A DNA stretch of 50,795 nucleotides from Pseudomonadota bacterium (GTDB lineage: Bacteria; Pseudomonadota; Gammaproteobacteria; UBA9339): positions 1 to 50,795 of the forward strand of contig JAJXWM010000012.1 in NCBI GenBank assembly GCA_021781615.1, given 5' to 3'. Shown piece after piece: positions 1 to 7,811 of the stretch (position 1 is its first letter; each line of letters opens with the position of its first letter). Made by a program: the position numbers and the translations under genes. Below the pieces are notes generated by a model, which was given only the letters and a program-made list of their open reading frames with translations, made no database searches and was not told the DNA's origin.

Positions 1-208
1 AAATTTCAGCAGTAGCTGTATTACAAGTACTATTACCACAGTTATCTCCCCCAGCTACAAGAACTCGGCCATCTGCCAACTTTGTAGCAGTATGAGTAGC
101 ACGGTTGGTTTTCATTGAACTAGTGACCTCCCACGTACCAGATGTACCTCCAAAAGCAGAACAGAAAACAAACATCCCCACAAAAATAACGAAAAGTTTC
201 TTGATCAT
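1..208 (-). CDS. Secreted kelch-type protein, N-terminal part only (runs off the window)
   Basis: Partial gene: the start codon is at 208 and the reading frame is open to the window edge, giving about 69 codons. It begins with a hydrophobic signal peptide (MIKKLFVIFVGMFVFCSAF) followed by the first kelch-type unit, with the motifs THTATKLADGRVLVAGG and then TAEI. The first roughly 125 bases of the window are identical to 5246-5370 in the kelch gene at 4107-5453. The sequence upstream of the start matches instead the upstream region of the kelch gene at 1856-3148. The gene is therefore a mosaic of its neighbours and shows that the array continues to the left. Role unknown; presumably exported like its paralogues. 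Confidence 0.85.
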   Translation of the reverse strand, partial: MIKKLFVIFVGMFVFCSAFGGTSGTWEVTSSMKTNRATHTATKLADGRVLVAGGDNCGNSTCNTATAEI

Positions 209-308
209 ATCTCCCCCATTTTAAAAATGTTTTTTAGTCATCTCAGTGCTCTACCCAAAATCAAAAGATGGCTATATTTATTCTCCTCTCACCTAAAACA
301 TACTCTTA
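201..308. repeat. Duplicated signal-peptide start and upstream region (copy 1)
   Basis: This stretch covers the start codon and about 100 bases upstream of the partial kelch gene. It is almost identical to 3141-3248, upstream of the kelch gene at 1856-3148. It probably carries the same promoter and ribosome-binding site (GGGGGA before the ATG). The kelch gene at 4107-5453 has a different upstream sequence. Confidence 0.85.
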
Positions 309-410
309 CTTCAAAAGAACTTTCATCAACAAAAAAAACATCCTAGCAAACATAATCGCTATTGCCCTTTTCAAAACTTTGCCAATCTATATATAATTAA
401 TATTGGCCGC

Positions 411-1745
411 TTAATTTTTCAGTGCTTTCTCAAAACATCCTTCCATCTTGCCATAGTATGCAGATAAACAAAGTTTGTTGCATATATCAGCATCAGGTAT
501 TTCACCCAGACTTTCTATATGCTTACCTGACCAAAAATTATCGTAGTATGAACATATGCAATTACAGCTAGTTTCTATTGGCGGTTGGGGATGGCTGCTA
601 CTATCGATAAGTGACGAAACCTCGATGCCATGATTATACAGTTCTACGCTATCTTCAATACTATTCATATCAGGATAATTGCGGTATCCACCAGCTATTA
701 ATGCCACACCATTTGGTAATACACCACCAAAAGACCTAACTCGACCAATGTTCAACGAGTCAGTTAGCGACCAAGTACCAGTAGTTGGATCATACAGCTC
801 TGCGCTAGTATGGGGAGCATTACCATTCCACAAATAATATCCTCCTGCAGCCAGTACATGACCATTTGGTAATAACGCAATTAAAGGGTGGAACCGATCA
901 ATACTCATAGATCCAGTCCTGGTCCAAGTACCAGTAGTGTAATCGTATAATTCACTAGTAGTACTATCGCTGGGACTCCAAGTTTGACCGCCGGCTATTA
1001 AAACCTTACCATTTGGCAGCAAAACAGGAGAGTTTTCAATAAAGGTACGAGGTACACACATTGAACCAGTTGTGCTCCAAGCACCAGTGATAGGATTATA
1101 TAACTCAGCATTAGTTGTAATATCCCTACCACCAGCTACTAAAACTTGACCATTTGGTAACAAGACGGCAGCATGCAACGCATGAGCACGATTCATTGAT
1201 CCAGTCATTTGCCAAACTTTAGTAACCGGATTATACAACTCAGCACTACTAAGAGTCTCATCTTTGTTATCGATTCCACCCGATACTAAAATCAATCCAT
1301 TTTTTAACAAAGTTGCTGAATGACAAGCACGCGTCTTATTTAACGATTCCGCCATATTCCAAGTACCAGAAATGGGATCATATAATTCAGCGCTTGAAAG
1401 TCGTGAGGCAGTAGTATCACCACTTTGCCCGCCAACTACTAAAACCTTCCCATTTGGCAATAGGGTAGCAGTATGATCAAAACGCGCAACCTTTAACGAT
1501 CCTGTTAGAGTCCATTTGCCAGTAGCCGGATCATATAATTCAGCACTAGCAGTAGTGATAAAGTTATTACTACGCGTCTGCCCACCAACCACCAATGCTT
1601 TTCCATTTGGCAATACTGTAAAAGTAGCTCCACTACTGCGAGGAATATTTAAGTTGCCAGTTTTTATCCAAGTATTATTTACGGAAGAATAGGCAGAACA
1701 AAAAACAAATATTCCCACAAAAAAAATAAAAATTCTCTTAATCAT
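411..1745 (-). CDS. Secreted 7-unit kelch-type protein with six-Cys C-terminal tail (444 aa)
   Basis: Likely a secreted beta-propeller protein of unknown target. An N-terminal signal peptide (MIKRIFIFFVGIFVFCSAYS) is followed by seven units of about 50 residues. Each unit runs W-x-x-T-G-S-[ML], then a leucine/asparagine-glycine strand such as LLPNGKVLVVGG, then SAELYDP: the kelch pattern of a diglycine, Tyr and Trp. After a Ser/Pro linker comes a 50-residue tail with six cysteines (CNCICSYYDNFW, ICNKLC, GCF) that is shared with the two other full paralogues. The start at 1745 is preferred because GGAGGAGGGAG lies just upstream; an in-frame codon at 1760 sits before this ribosome-binding site. 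Seven units fit a seven-bladed propeller. Kelch propellers usually bind proteins; a host-facing or surface role is inference. Confidence 0.85.
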   Translation of the reverse strand: MIKRIFIFFVGIFVFCSAYSSVNNTWIKTGNLNIPRSSGATFTVLPNGKALVVGGQTRSNNFITTASAELYDPATGKWTLTGSLKVARFDHTATLLPNGKVLVVGGQSGDTTASRLSSAELYDPISGTWNMAESLNKTRACHSATLLKNGLILVSGGIDNKDETLSSAELYNPVTKVWQMTGSMNRAHALHAAVLLPNGQVLVAGGRDITTNAELYNPITGAWSTTGSMCVPRTFIENSPVLLPNGKVLIAGGQTWSPSDSTTSELYDYTTGTWTRTGSMSIDRFHPLIALLPNGHVLAAGGYYLWNGNAPHTSAELYDPTTGTWSLTDSLNIGRVRSFGGVLPNGVALIAGGYRNYPDMNSIEDSVELYNHGIEVSSLIDSSSHPQPPIETSCNCICSYYDNFWSGKHIESLGEIPDADICNKLCLSAYYGKMEGCFEKALKN

Positions 1746-1855
1746 AACTCCCTCCTCCAAAAAAGTTTTCAGTAATCAATCTCATTAAACACAATCCTAA
1801 ACATAACTCAGTTATCTTTTCCAAAAGCTTGCTAACCTAAATTAATTTCGGTTTA

Positions 1856-3148
1856 TTAATTTTTTAGTACTTTTTCAAAACATCCTGCCATCTCACCATA
1901 GTATGCAGATGAACAAAGCTTATTGCATATATCAGCATCAGGTATTTCACCCAGACTTTCTACGTGCTTACCCGACCAAAAATTATCGTAGTATGAACAG
2001 ATACAGTTACAGCCACTGCTAATAGACAATGAGCCATCGCTATGATGTACTATAAACGAACTTGATGAATCTATAATGGGTGAAAAATCATGTAACTCGG
2101 TAGTAGCAAAAACACTACCCGTATCTATTCGTCCACCAACTACTAATACCCTATCATTTGGTAATAATGTAGCCGTATGATCACACCTTCCAATTACCAA
2201 TGATCCAATTACTGCCCAAGATTCAGTAACAGGATCATAAATCTCGGTGCTGGATTTAGAAGGAGTTCCCCCAGTCACTAATACTTTACCATTAGGCAAT
2301 AACGTAGAGGTATGCCAATAACGCCCAGTATTCATTGGTCCAACTACCTTCCAAGTACCAGCAGCAGTATCATATAGTTCAGCGCTGTCGGATGACATAG
2401 GATAGTTAGCCTCTATGGAACCAGTTACTAAGACTTTACCATCTGATAATAATGTAGCAGCATGATGACTACGCCCATGAGCCAAAGATCCAGTTTCAGT
2501 CCAAGCACCAGTAGTTGGATCATACAACTCAGCGCTAGTAGCTCTATCTCCTCCTCCAGCTATTAAAACCTTGCCGTTTGATAATAATGTCGCAGTATGA
2601 CCCCCATGCTTGTGTCTCAATGATCCAGTCATTGTCCAACTACCAGTAGCAGGATCATATAATTCGGAGCTACTACCATCTATTCGTCCAGCGGCTACTA
2701 ATACCTTCCCATTCTTAAGAAGCGTAGCAGTGTGATAGGAATGACAAACATTTGTTGAACCAGTAGATGTCCAAGTACCAGTAGAAAGATCATATATCTC
2801 TGCACTAGAAGTACACCCCTGAGCATTATCACCGCCTACTACTAGAACTTTACCGTTAGGCAGTAAGGTAGCGGTATGCCAATGACGGCCAATATTTAGT
2901 GATCCAGTAACTGCCCAAGTGTCAGTAGAGGGATCGTATAGTTCTGTACTAGTTGGGGAACTTCTATTATCTTTATCCCCGACACCACCCACTACTAGAA
3001 TCTTACCACTTGGTAAAAGAGTGGCGGTATGAGTACGACGTGCCGTATTCATTGGCTTAGCTACAGTCCACGTATCACCAGCAAAAGCTTCAAAAGCAGA
3101 ACAGAAAACAAACATCCCCGCGAAAATAATAAAAAGTTTCTTGATCAT
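1856..3148 (-). CDS. Secreted 7-unit kelch-type protein with six-Cys C-terminal tail (430 aa)
   Basis: Second full member of the array. The signal peptide MIKKLFIIFAGMFVFCSAF is followed by seven kelch-type units beginning TWTVAKPM, TWAVTGSL, TWTSTGST, SWTMTGSL, AWTETGSL, TWKVVGPM and SWAVIGSL. Each contains HTATLLxNGKVLVxGG or a close variant and then ELYDP. A Ser-rich linker leads to the conserved tail CNCICSYYDNFWSGKH...ICNKLC...GCF. At DNA level the tail (about 1860-2010) is nearly identical to 411-580 and 4107-4270. The linker differs most between paralogues. The start is supported by a GGGGGA ribosome-binding site and by alignment with the paralogues. Function unknown; the export signal and propeller fold suggest an extracellular or periplasmic binding protein. 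Confidence 0.85.
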   Translation of the reverse strand: MIKKLFIIFAGMFVFCSAFEAFAGDTWTVAKPMNTARRTHTATLLPSGKILVVGGVGDKDNRSSPTSTELYDPSTDTWAVTGSLNIGRHWHTATLLPNGKVLVVGGDNAQGCTSSAEIYDLSTGTWTSTGSTNVCHSYHTATLLKNGKVLVAAGRIDGSSSELYDPATGSWTMTGSLRHKHGGHTATLLSNGKVLIAGGGDRATSAELYDPTTGAWTETGSLAHGRSHHAATLLSDGKVLVTGSIEANYPMSSDSAELYDTAAGTWKVVGPMNTGRYWHTSTLLPNGKVLVTGGTPSKSSTEIYDPVTESWAVIGSLVIGRCDHTATLLPNDRVLVVGGRIDTGSVFATTELHDFSPIIDSSSSFIVHHSDGSLSISSGCNCICSYYDNFWSGKHVESLGEIPDADICNKLCSSAYYGEMAGCFEKVLKN

Positions 3149-3248
3149 ATATCCCCCATTTTAAAAATGTTTTTTAGTCATCTCAGTGCTCTACCCAAAA
3201 TCAAAAGATGGCTATATTTATTCTCCTCTCACCTAAAACATACTCTTA
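3141..3248. repeat. Duplicated signal-peptide start and upstream region (copy 2)
   Basis: Nearly identical to 201-308; only a few substitutions are visible over about 108 bases, and similarity stops abruptly beyond it. This marks a recent duplication or gene conversion that included the 5' control region of the kelch genes. Confidence 0.85.
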
Positions 3249-3346
3249 ACTTAAAAGAACTTTCAGCAACGAAAAATACCTCACCAAAAATAAAATATAG
3301 CCCTTCTCTTTGATTCGTAGGTATGCACTGCAACAGAAATTAACAT

Positions 3347-3934
3347 CTATACCTTGGTTCCGGTACCACATTCTACTACTTCAAAAGTTCCATAGCTCTT
3401 CTCAACTTCTCGAGCTCCTTCTACATGTCCGGTTCCGCTTTTATGGCAATACTTATATAACACTAATGCTGAAACGGCACCAACAACAGCTCCACCAAAA
3501 CCGATAGCACATCCAGCAACCCATGGTACCCACTGACTTTGGGCTACCGAAGAACCTTGATAATCTTGGATGGGTATACTCAAAATTGATCCAACCTCTC
3601 CCAAGCGGGCTCCTAGCGGGTCTATCCATACTCGGATCTCTTCATTTTCATTACATTCGCCCGACTGACCAGTTGAGTTTAAGGTTTTGCGCAAAACATC
3701 ATTACAATATATGTATATAGGCTGAGGTCCATAAGAACCGCCAGCATTATTATTTATAGATAGTGCAATATATTTTATGCCAGGTTTGGCAGGAAGCGAT
3801 ACATTAACATACGGACATGCACTAAAAGGAGCATCAACACTACAAGACCAGTAATTCTGCTCAACAGCGTCACCTAGGGCTACGTTACAAATACACGAAA
3901 CTATCAAACACAAACCTATTTTTAAAAATTTCAT
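3347..3934 (-). CDS. Hypothetical exported protein with a C-terminal membrane segment (195 aa)
   Basis: I do not recognise a family. The start at 3934 is chosen because GGAGG lies five bases upstream. The protein has a signal peptide (MKFLKIGLCLIVSCICNVALG), then a roughly 115-residue exported region with four cysteines, including CSVDAPFSACPYV, that looks beta-rich. A glycine/alanine/valine-rich hydrophobic segment (GCAIGFGGAVVGAVSALVL) follows, and then a short charged tail beginning YKYCHKSGTGHVEGAREVEK. This layout suggests a single-pass inner-membrane protein with its bulk outside the cytoplasm. It lies between two kelch genes on the same strand, so it may share their expression, but its upstream region is its own. 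Confidence 0.7.
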   Translation of the reverse strand: MKFLKIGLCLIVSCICNVALGDAVEQNYWSCSVDAPFSACPYVNVSLPAKPGIKYIALSINNNAGGSYGPQPIYIYCNDVLRKTLNSTGQSGECNENEEIRVWIDPLGARLGEVGSILSIPIQDYQGSSVAQSQWVPWVAGCAIGFGGAVVGAVSALVLYKYCHKSGTGHVEGAREVEKSYGTFEVVECGTGTKV

Positions 3935-4106
3935 AATTACCTCCTGCAAACATTACTAACAAAATGATAGGACATATCAACCATCTTCAAAACTAGTAAA
4001 GGCAAGCTCCACCCCTACAAAATTATCCTAGCCGAATACCATTGTTGCACCTGAAACCACTACCAATTTAATTTAATTACTCAACTTTCTAACTAGTATT
4101 GGCCGC

Positions 4107-5453
4107 TCAATTTTTCAGTGCTTTTTCAAAACATCCTTCCATCTTGCCATAGTATGCAGATGAACAAAGCTTATTGCATATATCAACATCAGGTATTTCA
4201 CCTAAGCTTTCTATATGCTTACCTGACCAAAAATTATCGTAGTATGAACATATGCAATTACAGCCAGATTCTATAGGAGGTTGAGGAGAACTGCTGGACT
4301 CTACAGATGATTGTGAACCATAAACAGGATTATACAACTCTGTGCTAGCAATACTATTGTCAAAAGCGTTTGCCCCTCCGGTCACTAAAACATGGCCATT
4401 TGATAGGAGTGTAGCAGTATTAAAGCCGCGCGGAATATTCATTGATCCAGTGTATGTCCAAGTACCAGTAGCAGGATTATATATCTCTGTACTGGAAAAA
4501 AAACTCCAACCACTTGCTGCAGACGTCGCCCCTCCAGCTATTAGGATTTGGCCGTTTAATAGCAACACCGTCGATGTCCAACCATTGTGCGCCATATTCA
4601 TAGATCCAGTGGGCGCCCAAGTACCAGTGGTAGGATTATACAACTCAGCACTGGTTAAAGGAGTACAACGATGACCATTACACCCCCCGACCACTAGAAA
4701 CTGTCCATTTGGCAACAATGCGGCTACGAACATTCCACTGCGAGCTACACTCATTGATCCTGTTGGTGTCCAAGTGCCGGTAGACGGATCATATAATTCA
4801 GCAGTAGCGAGAAAAGGCCCATCCATTTGACTACCACCGCCACCAGCAACCAAAACCTTACCATTTGACAGTAAGGTAGCAACATGAAGAGTACGAGCAA
4901 CACTCATGGATCCAGTCGGGGTCCAAATACCAGTAGCAGGATCGTAAAGCTCAGCACTCAAAAAAGCACCATAATAAGGATAGGCAGATGTACGTCCACC
5001 AGCCACTAAGACCTTGCCATTCGGCAACAATGTCGAGGTGCTAAACATTCGAGGAACGCTAGTTGATCCAGTTTGCTTCCAAACACCAGTAGCAGGATCG
5101 TAAAGCTCAACGCTAGATAAATCAGCACCATTACTTTGTCCACCTATCACTAATACTTTGCCACTTGGCAGTAATACTGCTTTATGATAGATACGTCCGA
5201 TATTCAACGATCCAGTAGGCGTCCAAGTGTCAGTTGTGGGATCATAAATTTCAGCAGTAGCTGTATTACAAGTACTATTACCACAGTTATCTCCCCCAGC
5301 TACAAGAACTCGGCCATCTGCCAACTTTGTAGCAGTATGAGTAGCACGGTTGGTTTTCATTGAACTAGTGACTGACCACGTACCAGGTGTACCTCCAAAA
5401 GCAGAACAGACAACAAACATCCCTACAAAAATAACGGAAAGTTTTTTAATCAT
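4107..5453 (-). CDS. Secreted 7-unit kelch-type protein with six-Cys C-terminal tail (448 aa)
   Basis: Third full array member. The signal peptide MIKKLSVIFVGMFVVCSAFG is followed by seven units (TWSVTSSM, TWTPTGSL, VWKQTGST, IWTPTGSM, TWTPTGSM, TWAPTGSM, TWTYTGSM), each with an L-x-NGxxLVxGG strand and AELYDP or a variant. A linker (SSVESSSSPQPPIESG) joins the propeller to the six-cysteine tail. Units four and five are especially alike (TWTPTGSMSVAR, IWTPTGSMSVAR), suggesting recent internal duplication. The 5' coding end is identical over about 125 bases to the partial gene at the window start, while its upstream sequence is unrelated to that of the other copies. Function unknown; likely the same class of exported binding protein. 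Confidence 0.85.
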   Translation of the reverse strand: MIKKLSVIFVGMFVVCSAFGGTPGTWSVTSSMKTNRATHTATKLADGRVLVAGGDNCGNSTCNTATAEIYDPTTDTWTPTGSLNIGRIYHKAVLLPSGKVLVIGGQSNGADLSSVELYDPATGVWKQTGSTSVPRMFSTSTLLPNGKVLVAGGRTSAYPYYGAFLSAELYDPATGIWTPTGSMSVARTLHVATLLSNGKVLVAGGGGSQMDGPFLATAELYDPSTGTWTPTGSMSVARSGMFVAALLPNGQFLVVGGCNGHRCTPLTSAELYNPTTGTWAPTGSMNMAHNGWTSTVLLLNGQILIAGGATSAASGWSFFSSTEIYNPATGTWTYTGSMNIPRGFNTATLLSNGHVLVTGGANAFDNSIASTELYNPVYGSQSSVESSSSPQPPIESGCNCICSYYDNFWSGKHIESLGEIPDVDICNKLCSSAYYGKMEGCFEKALKN

Positions 5454-5604
5454 AAATTCCTCGATTAGGAAGACAGCTAGTATTTATTTGCTTTGGTTTT
5501 AATATCACTAAACTACATTAAGCAATAAATATAGTTACAATACAAACAAAAAACTAACCCAAACGGTACAATCATCTTACCAAACCTTACGATTAAAGGC
5601 TAAT

Positions 5605-5634
5605 GATATTTAGCCATCTGATATTTAGCCATCT
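5605..5634. repeat. Perfect 15-bp tandem duplication
   Basis: The unit GATATTTAGCCATCT occurs twice head to tail without mismatch. It looks like a small replication-slippage duplication; no function can be assigned. Confidence 0.9.
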
Positions 5635-5888
5635 AGATACGCTGTTTAGACTATTTTTTCTAACTGAAGATTATTGTGAAACAATATGAAAAAAGTCGCA
5701 TGCCTGTTGAAGTGCCCATTGAAGCACTGCCGAGACACTAACGAGCGCTTGGAAGCAAATTTAGTAAAAAATTTAAACTAGTCGCTTTTGCTTTGATAAT
5801 CAAAAAGATGAGCTAAAAAGCACCGTAGCCTAATTTCTTCAAGATAGGCCTTTTCCTCATTATGACCCATATTTATGCTCCAGTTTTT

Positions 5889-5956
5889 GGTAACGTTTAA
5901 TATGAGTCAACGATATCTAGCTTACTTTACTTTCGGTAACATTTAATGTGAGTCAA
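5889..5956. repeat. Paired 22-bp direct repeats 46 bp apart
   Basis: GGTAACGTTTAATATGAGTC at 5889 recurs as GGTAACATTTAATGTGAGTC at 5935, with two mismatches over 22 bases. The 46-bp period is a little over four helical turns, so the copies face roughly the same side of the DNA. They lie about 70-135 bases upstream of the promoter candidate at 6024-6052 and could be binding sites for an activator, which is inference. Confidence 0.5.
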
Positions 5957-6023
5957 TTCGATCACCAAGCAGTTGTTTAATACCACAGATGTATAGGGTA
6001 TTATGCTTAGTTTGGACTATCGA

Positions 6024-6052
6024 TTGAAATCCTTATTAGAAGATGTTATATA
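6024..6052 (+). promoter_or_regulatory. Sigma70-type promoter candidate for the secreted nuclease-fold gene
   Basis: TTGAAA and TATATA are separated by exactly 17 bases. The -10 box ends 39 bases before the start codon at 6092, giving a short leader. Confidence 0.55.
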
Positions 6053-6091
6053 CTCAATACACAATCAAATCAAAATTAAGCCGGCGGTTAT

Positions 6092-7327
6092 ATGTTTAAA
6101 ATAAGGTCTATCTTAGCATTCTGTTTAATCTTAAATTCCTTGGTAGTAGTTCCCGCCTTTTCAGCTTCGAAAGAACTTAAGATTATGTCTTACAAAGTTA
6201 ATTCTGATCGACGGGTAGAACTTTTCTGGGACGGTAATCAGTATAACAAAGGATTCGCCACCGATTCTCATGCCAATTGGAGCTTTGAAAAAAGATTAGA
6301 TCGTTTAATGAGGCATATTCTAGCTATTAAACCAGATGTTGCTTTATTACAAGAAATGGATCCTGTCTCTGTTCAAACTATGCAAAGAGCATTGGAGTTA
6401 AATGAGTATACTACACTAATTCAACCCTATAACTTAAGTAATGGCGCCTTTCAGTTTATTATTGCATTTAACAAAGATCGCTTTAAACTCATGAGCGTAA
6501 TGAAGCGTTATTTCAATTCACACCCAAAGAGTGGCACTGAAAGACCGGGGAATTATGAGCAACTTTCGGCAAAAGAAAAAGAAAAATTTATTGAGGAAAA
6601 TTTAGGTGAGGAATTTGAGCGTTCTGTGCAAGAGGTTGCTTTAGAAGATAAGGTGACTGGACAGACGATACTACTTTTCAATAATCATTTTGGACTAGGG
6701 AGGGACTATCGTTTAAAAAGCGCAGAGCTTCTTACCCAATTTATAAAAGAGTTCACTAAGATTGTCGCGGGACAAAAAAATTCTCCGATCATAATTGCTG
6801 GAGATTTTAATGCCTTCCCAAGTGATGGTGGGCCAGAACAAATAGAAACGCTTTTGAAAGCAGGTTTTAAAGATTTATCTAAAAATGCCCATTTTTTTGA
6901 TGGTAAAAATGAGGGAACTACAGCAAGTGGGACTTTTTGTTTTTATCCTTATGATTTTGGGATTGGAAAAATACCACCACAAGCGCTAAAGGAGCTTATA
7001 AGTAAAATTCATACGATTACTAATCCTGAAGAGCGAAGACTACTTATTAATACGCAAGTAACGAACAGAAGCGCCTTGGGTGGGAAATTAGATTTTATTT
7101 TAGGCACCAATAGTTTAAAGGTGAAAAATAGTTATGTATTACTTCAGCCAGCATTGGAAGATATCGATTTTGATTTAAAAAAAATCGGTAATGAAACTTA
7201 TGATATGTATCTCAAGGAGTTTGTGAAAAACATGAATGCATTAAATATACCAGCATTTCCATCTGATCATTTCCCTTTGGTTACAATTCTCGATACTAAT
7301 AGGAATTATGAGCAAGCTGAGCTTTAG
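6092..7327 (+). CDS. Secreted endonuclease/exonuclease/phosphatase-family protein (411 aa)
   Basis: Member of the DNase I-like metal-dependent hydrolase superfamily, which includes nucleases, inositol phosphatases and sphingomyelinases. The N-terminus is a signal peptide (MFKIRSILAFCLILNSLVVVPAFSA), so the enzyme acts outside the cytoplasm. The family motifs appear in order: LLQEMD (metal-binding Glu, about residue 90), NNHFG, IIIAGDFNAFPSD (Asp/Asn, about residue 235), GGKLDFILG and the terminal SDHFPLV with the catalytic Asp-His pair. All key residues seem present, so activity is expected. Substrate cannot be told from sequence: nucleic acid, phosphoinositide or sphingomyelin are all possible. 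The gene stands alone on the plus strand behind its own promoter candidate. Confidence 0.8.
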   Translation: MFKIRSILAFCLILNSLVVVPAFSASKELKIMSYKVNSDRRVELFWDGNQYNKGFATDSHANWSFEKRLDRLMRHILAIKPDVALLQEMDPVSVQTMQRALELNEYTTLIQPYNLSNGAFQFIIAFNKDRFKLMSVMKRYFNSHPKSGTERPGNYEQLSAKEKEKFIEENLGEEFERSVQEVALEDKVTGQTILLFNNHFGLGRDYRLKSAELLTQFIKEFTKIVAGQKNSPIIIAGDFNAFPSDGGPEQIETLLKAGFKDLSKNAHFFDGKNEGTTASGTFCFYPYDFGIGKIPPQALKELISKIHTITNPEERRLLINTQVTNRSALGGKLDFILGTNSLKVKNSYVLLQPALEDIDFDLKKIGNETYDMYLKEFVKNMNALNIPAFPSDHFPLVTILDTNRNYEQAEL

Positions 7328-7378
7328 GATTAAAAAATAATGCTACCTTGCCAGTGTTAGGTGGTTTAAGTAGATAAA

Positions 7379-7551
7379 GGGGCTATTGAAATCCGAGTTT
7401 ATAAATATGATTTTTTTAACATATAGTAGCCCCGAAGGGGATAAATATAATAGCCCTGCCCTGCAACCCGCGCTGGTTGCAGGGCAGGGTAAATTGAGCG
7501 AAATGAATCGTAGCTCGCAGAGCGAGATAAAAATTCAGTTTCAACGGTCCC
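7379..7551. mobile_element. MITE copy A, 173 bp, with 5-bp target duplication
   Basis: The ends are imperfect inverted repeats: GGGGCTATTGAAA on the left, and GGGACCGTTGAAA when the right end is reverse-complemented. ATAAA lies directly outside both ends (7374-7378 and 7552-7556), as expected of a target-site duplication. There is no coding capacity. The inside carries a perfect 15-bp hairpin and a block with AGCTCGCAGAGCGAG, shared with the relic at 38818-38876. Confidence 0.75.
7454..7489. repeat. Perfect 15-bp GC-rich hairpin inside MITE copy A
   Basis: CCCTGCCCTGCAACC and its exact complement are separated by six bases. No T-run follows on either strand, so it is not a typical terminator. 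The related element fragment at 38818-38876 lacks this hairpin. Confidence 0.85.
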
Positions 7552-7754
7552 ATAAAGTTTTTTGGATTTTACAAAGATGACTTACAATCTTTACCACCTA
7601 GATGTCATACAGACAATACCATACGAGAATACCTGATTTTTACAATTTATAGTTCTGCTTGTCAGTTTATCAGTTATTGATTCACCGCTTTTTATCAACT
7701 TACTCGAGGCAACCCTGGTTTTAGACTAAGCTGATTAAGCGTTTCAAAACAAAA

Positions 7755-7789
7755 AAAACGCCGTACTTTGTTAAAAAGTACGGCGTTTT
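7755..7789 (-). terminator. Rho-independent terminator of the HU-like gene
   Basis: A 15-bp stem (AAAACGCCGTACTTT and its complement) with a 5-base loop lies 22 bases past the HU stop codon. It is followed on the minus strand by a run of T residues. The A/T symmetry means it may also work in the other direction. Confidence 0.9.
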
Positions 7790-7811
7790 CTCTTTGAAAT
7801 AAAGATATTAA

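Larger units (their letters stand above)
5454..6091. other. Long intergenic region between the kelch array and the secreted nuclease-fold gene
   Basis: About 640 bases without a convincing gene. It separates divergently transcribed genes and holds a 15-bp tandem duplication (5605-5634), a pair of 22-bp direct repeats 46 bp apart (5889-5956) and a likely promoter for the rightward gene (6024-6052). A 31-codon frame at 5687-5782 has no recognisable product. Confidence 0.6.

Noticed and set aside
1-5453. Repetitive kelch units considered as a CRISPR or satellite array
   Set aside because: The repeats are in-frame protein units of about 150 bases with varied sequence; no spacer-repeat structure exists, and no CRISPR array was found in the window.
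5687-5782. 31-codon frame starting MKKVACLLKC
   Set aside because: Short, no ribosome-binding site, no recognisable product; kept only as a note within the intergenic region.
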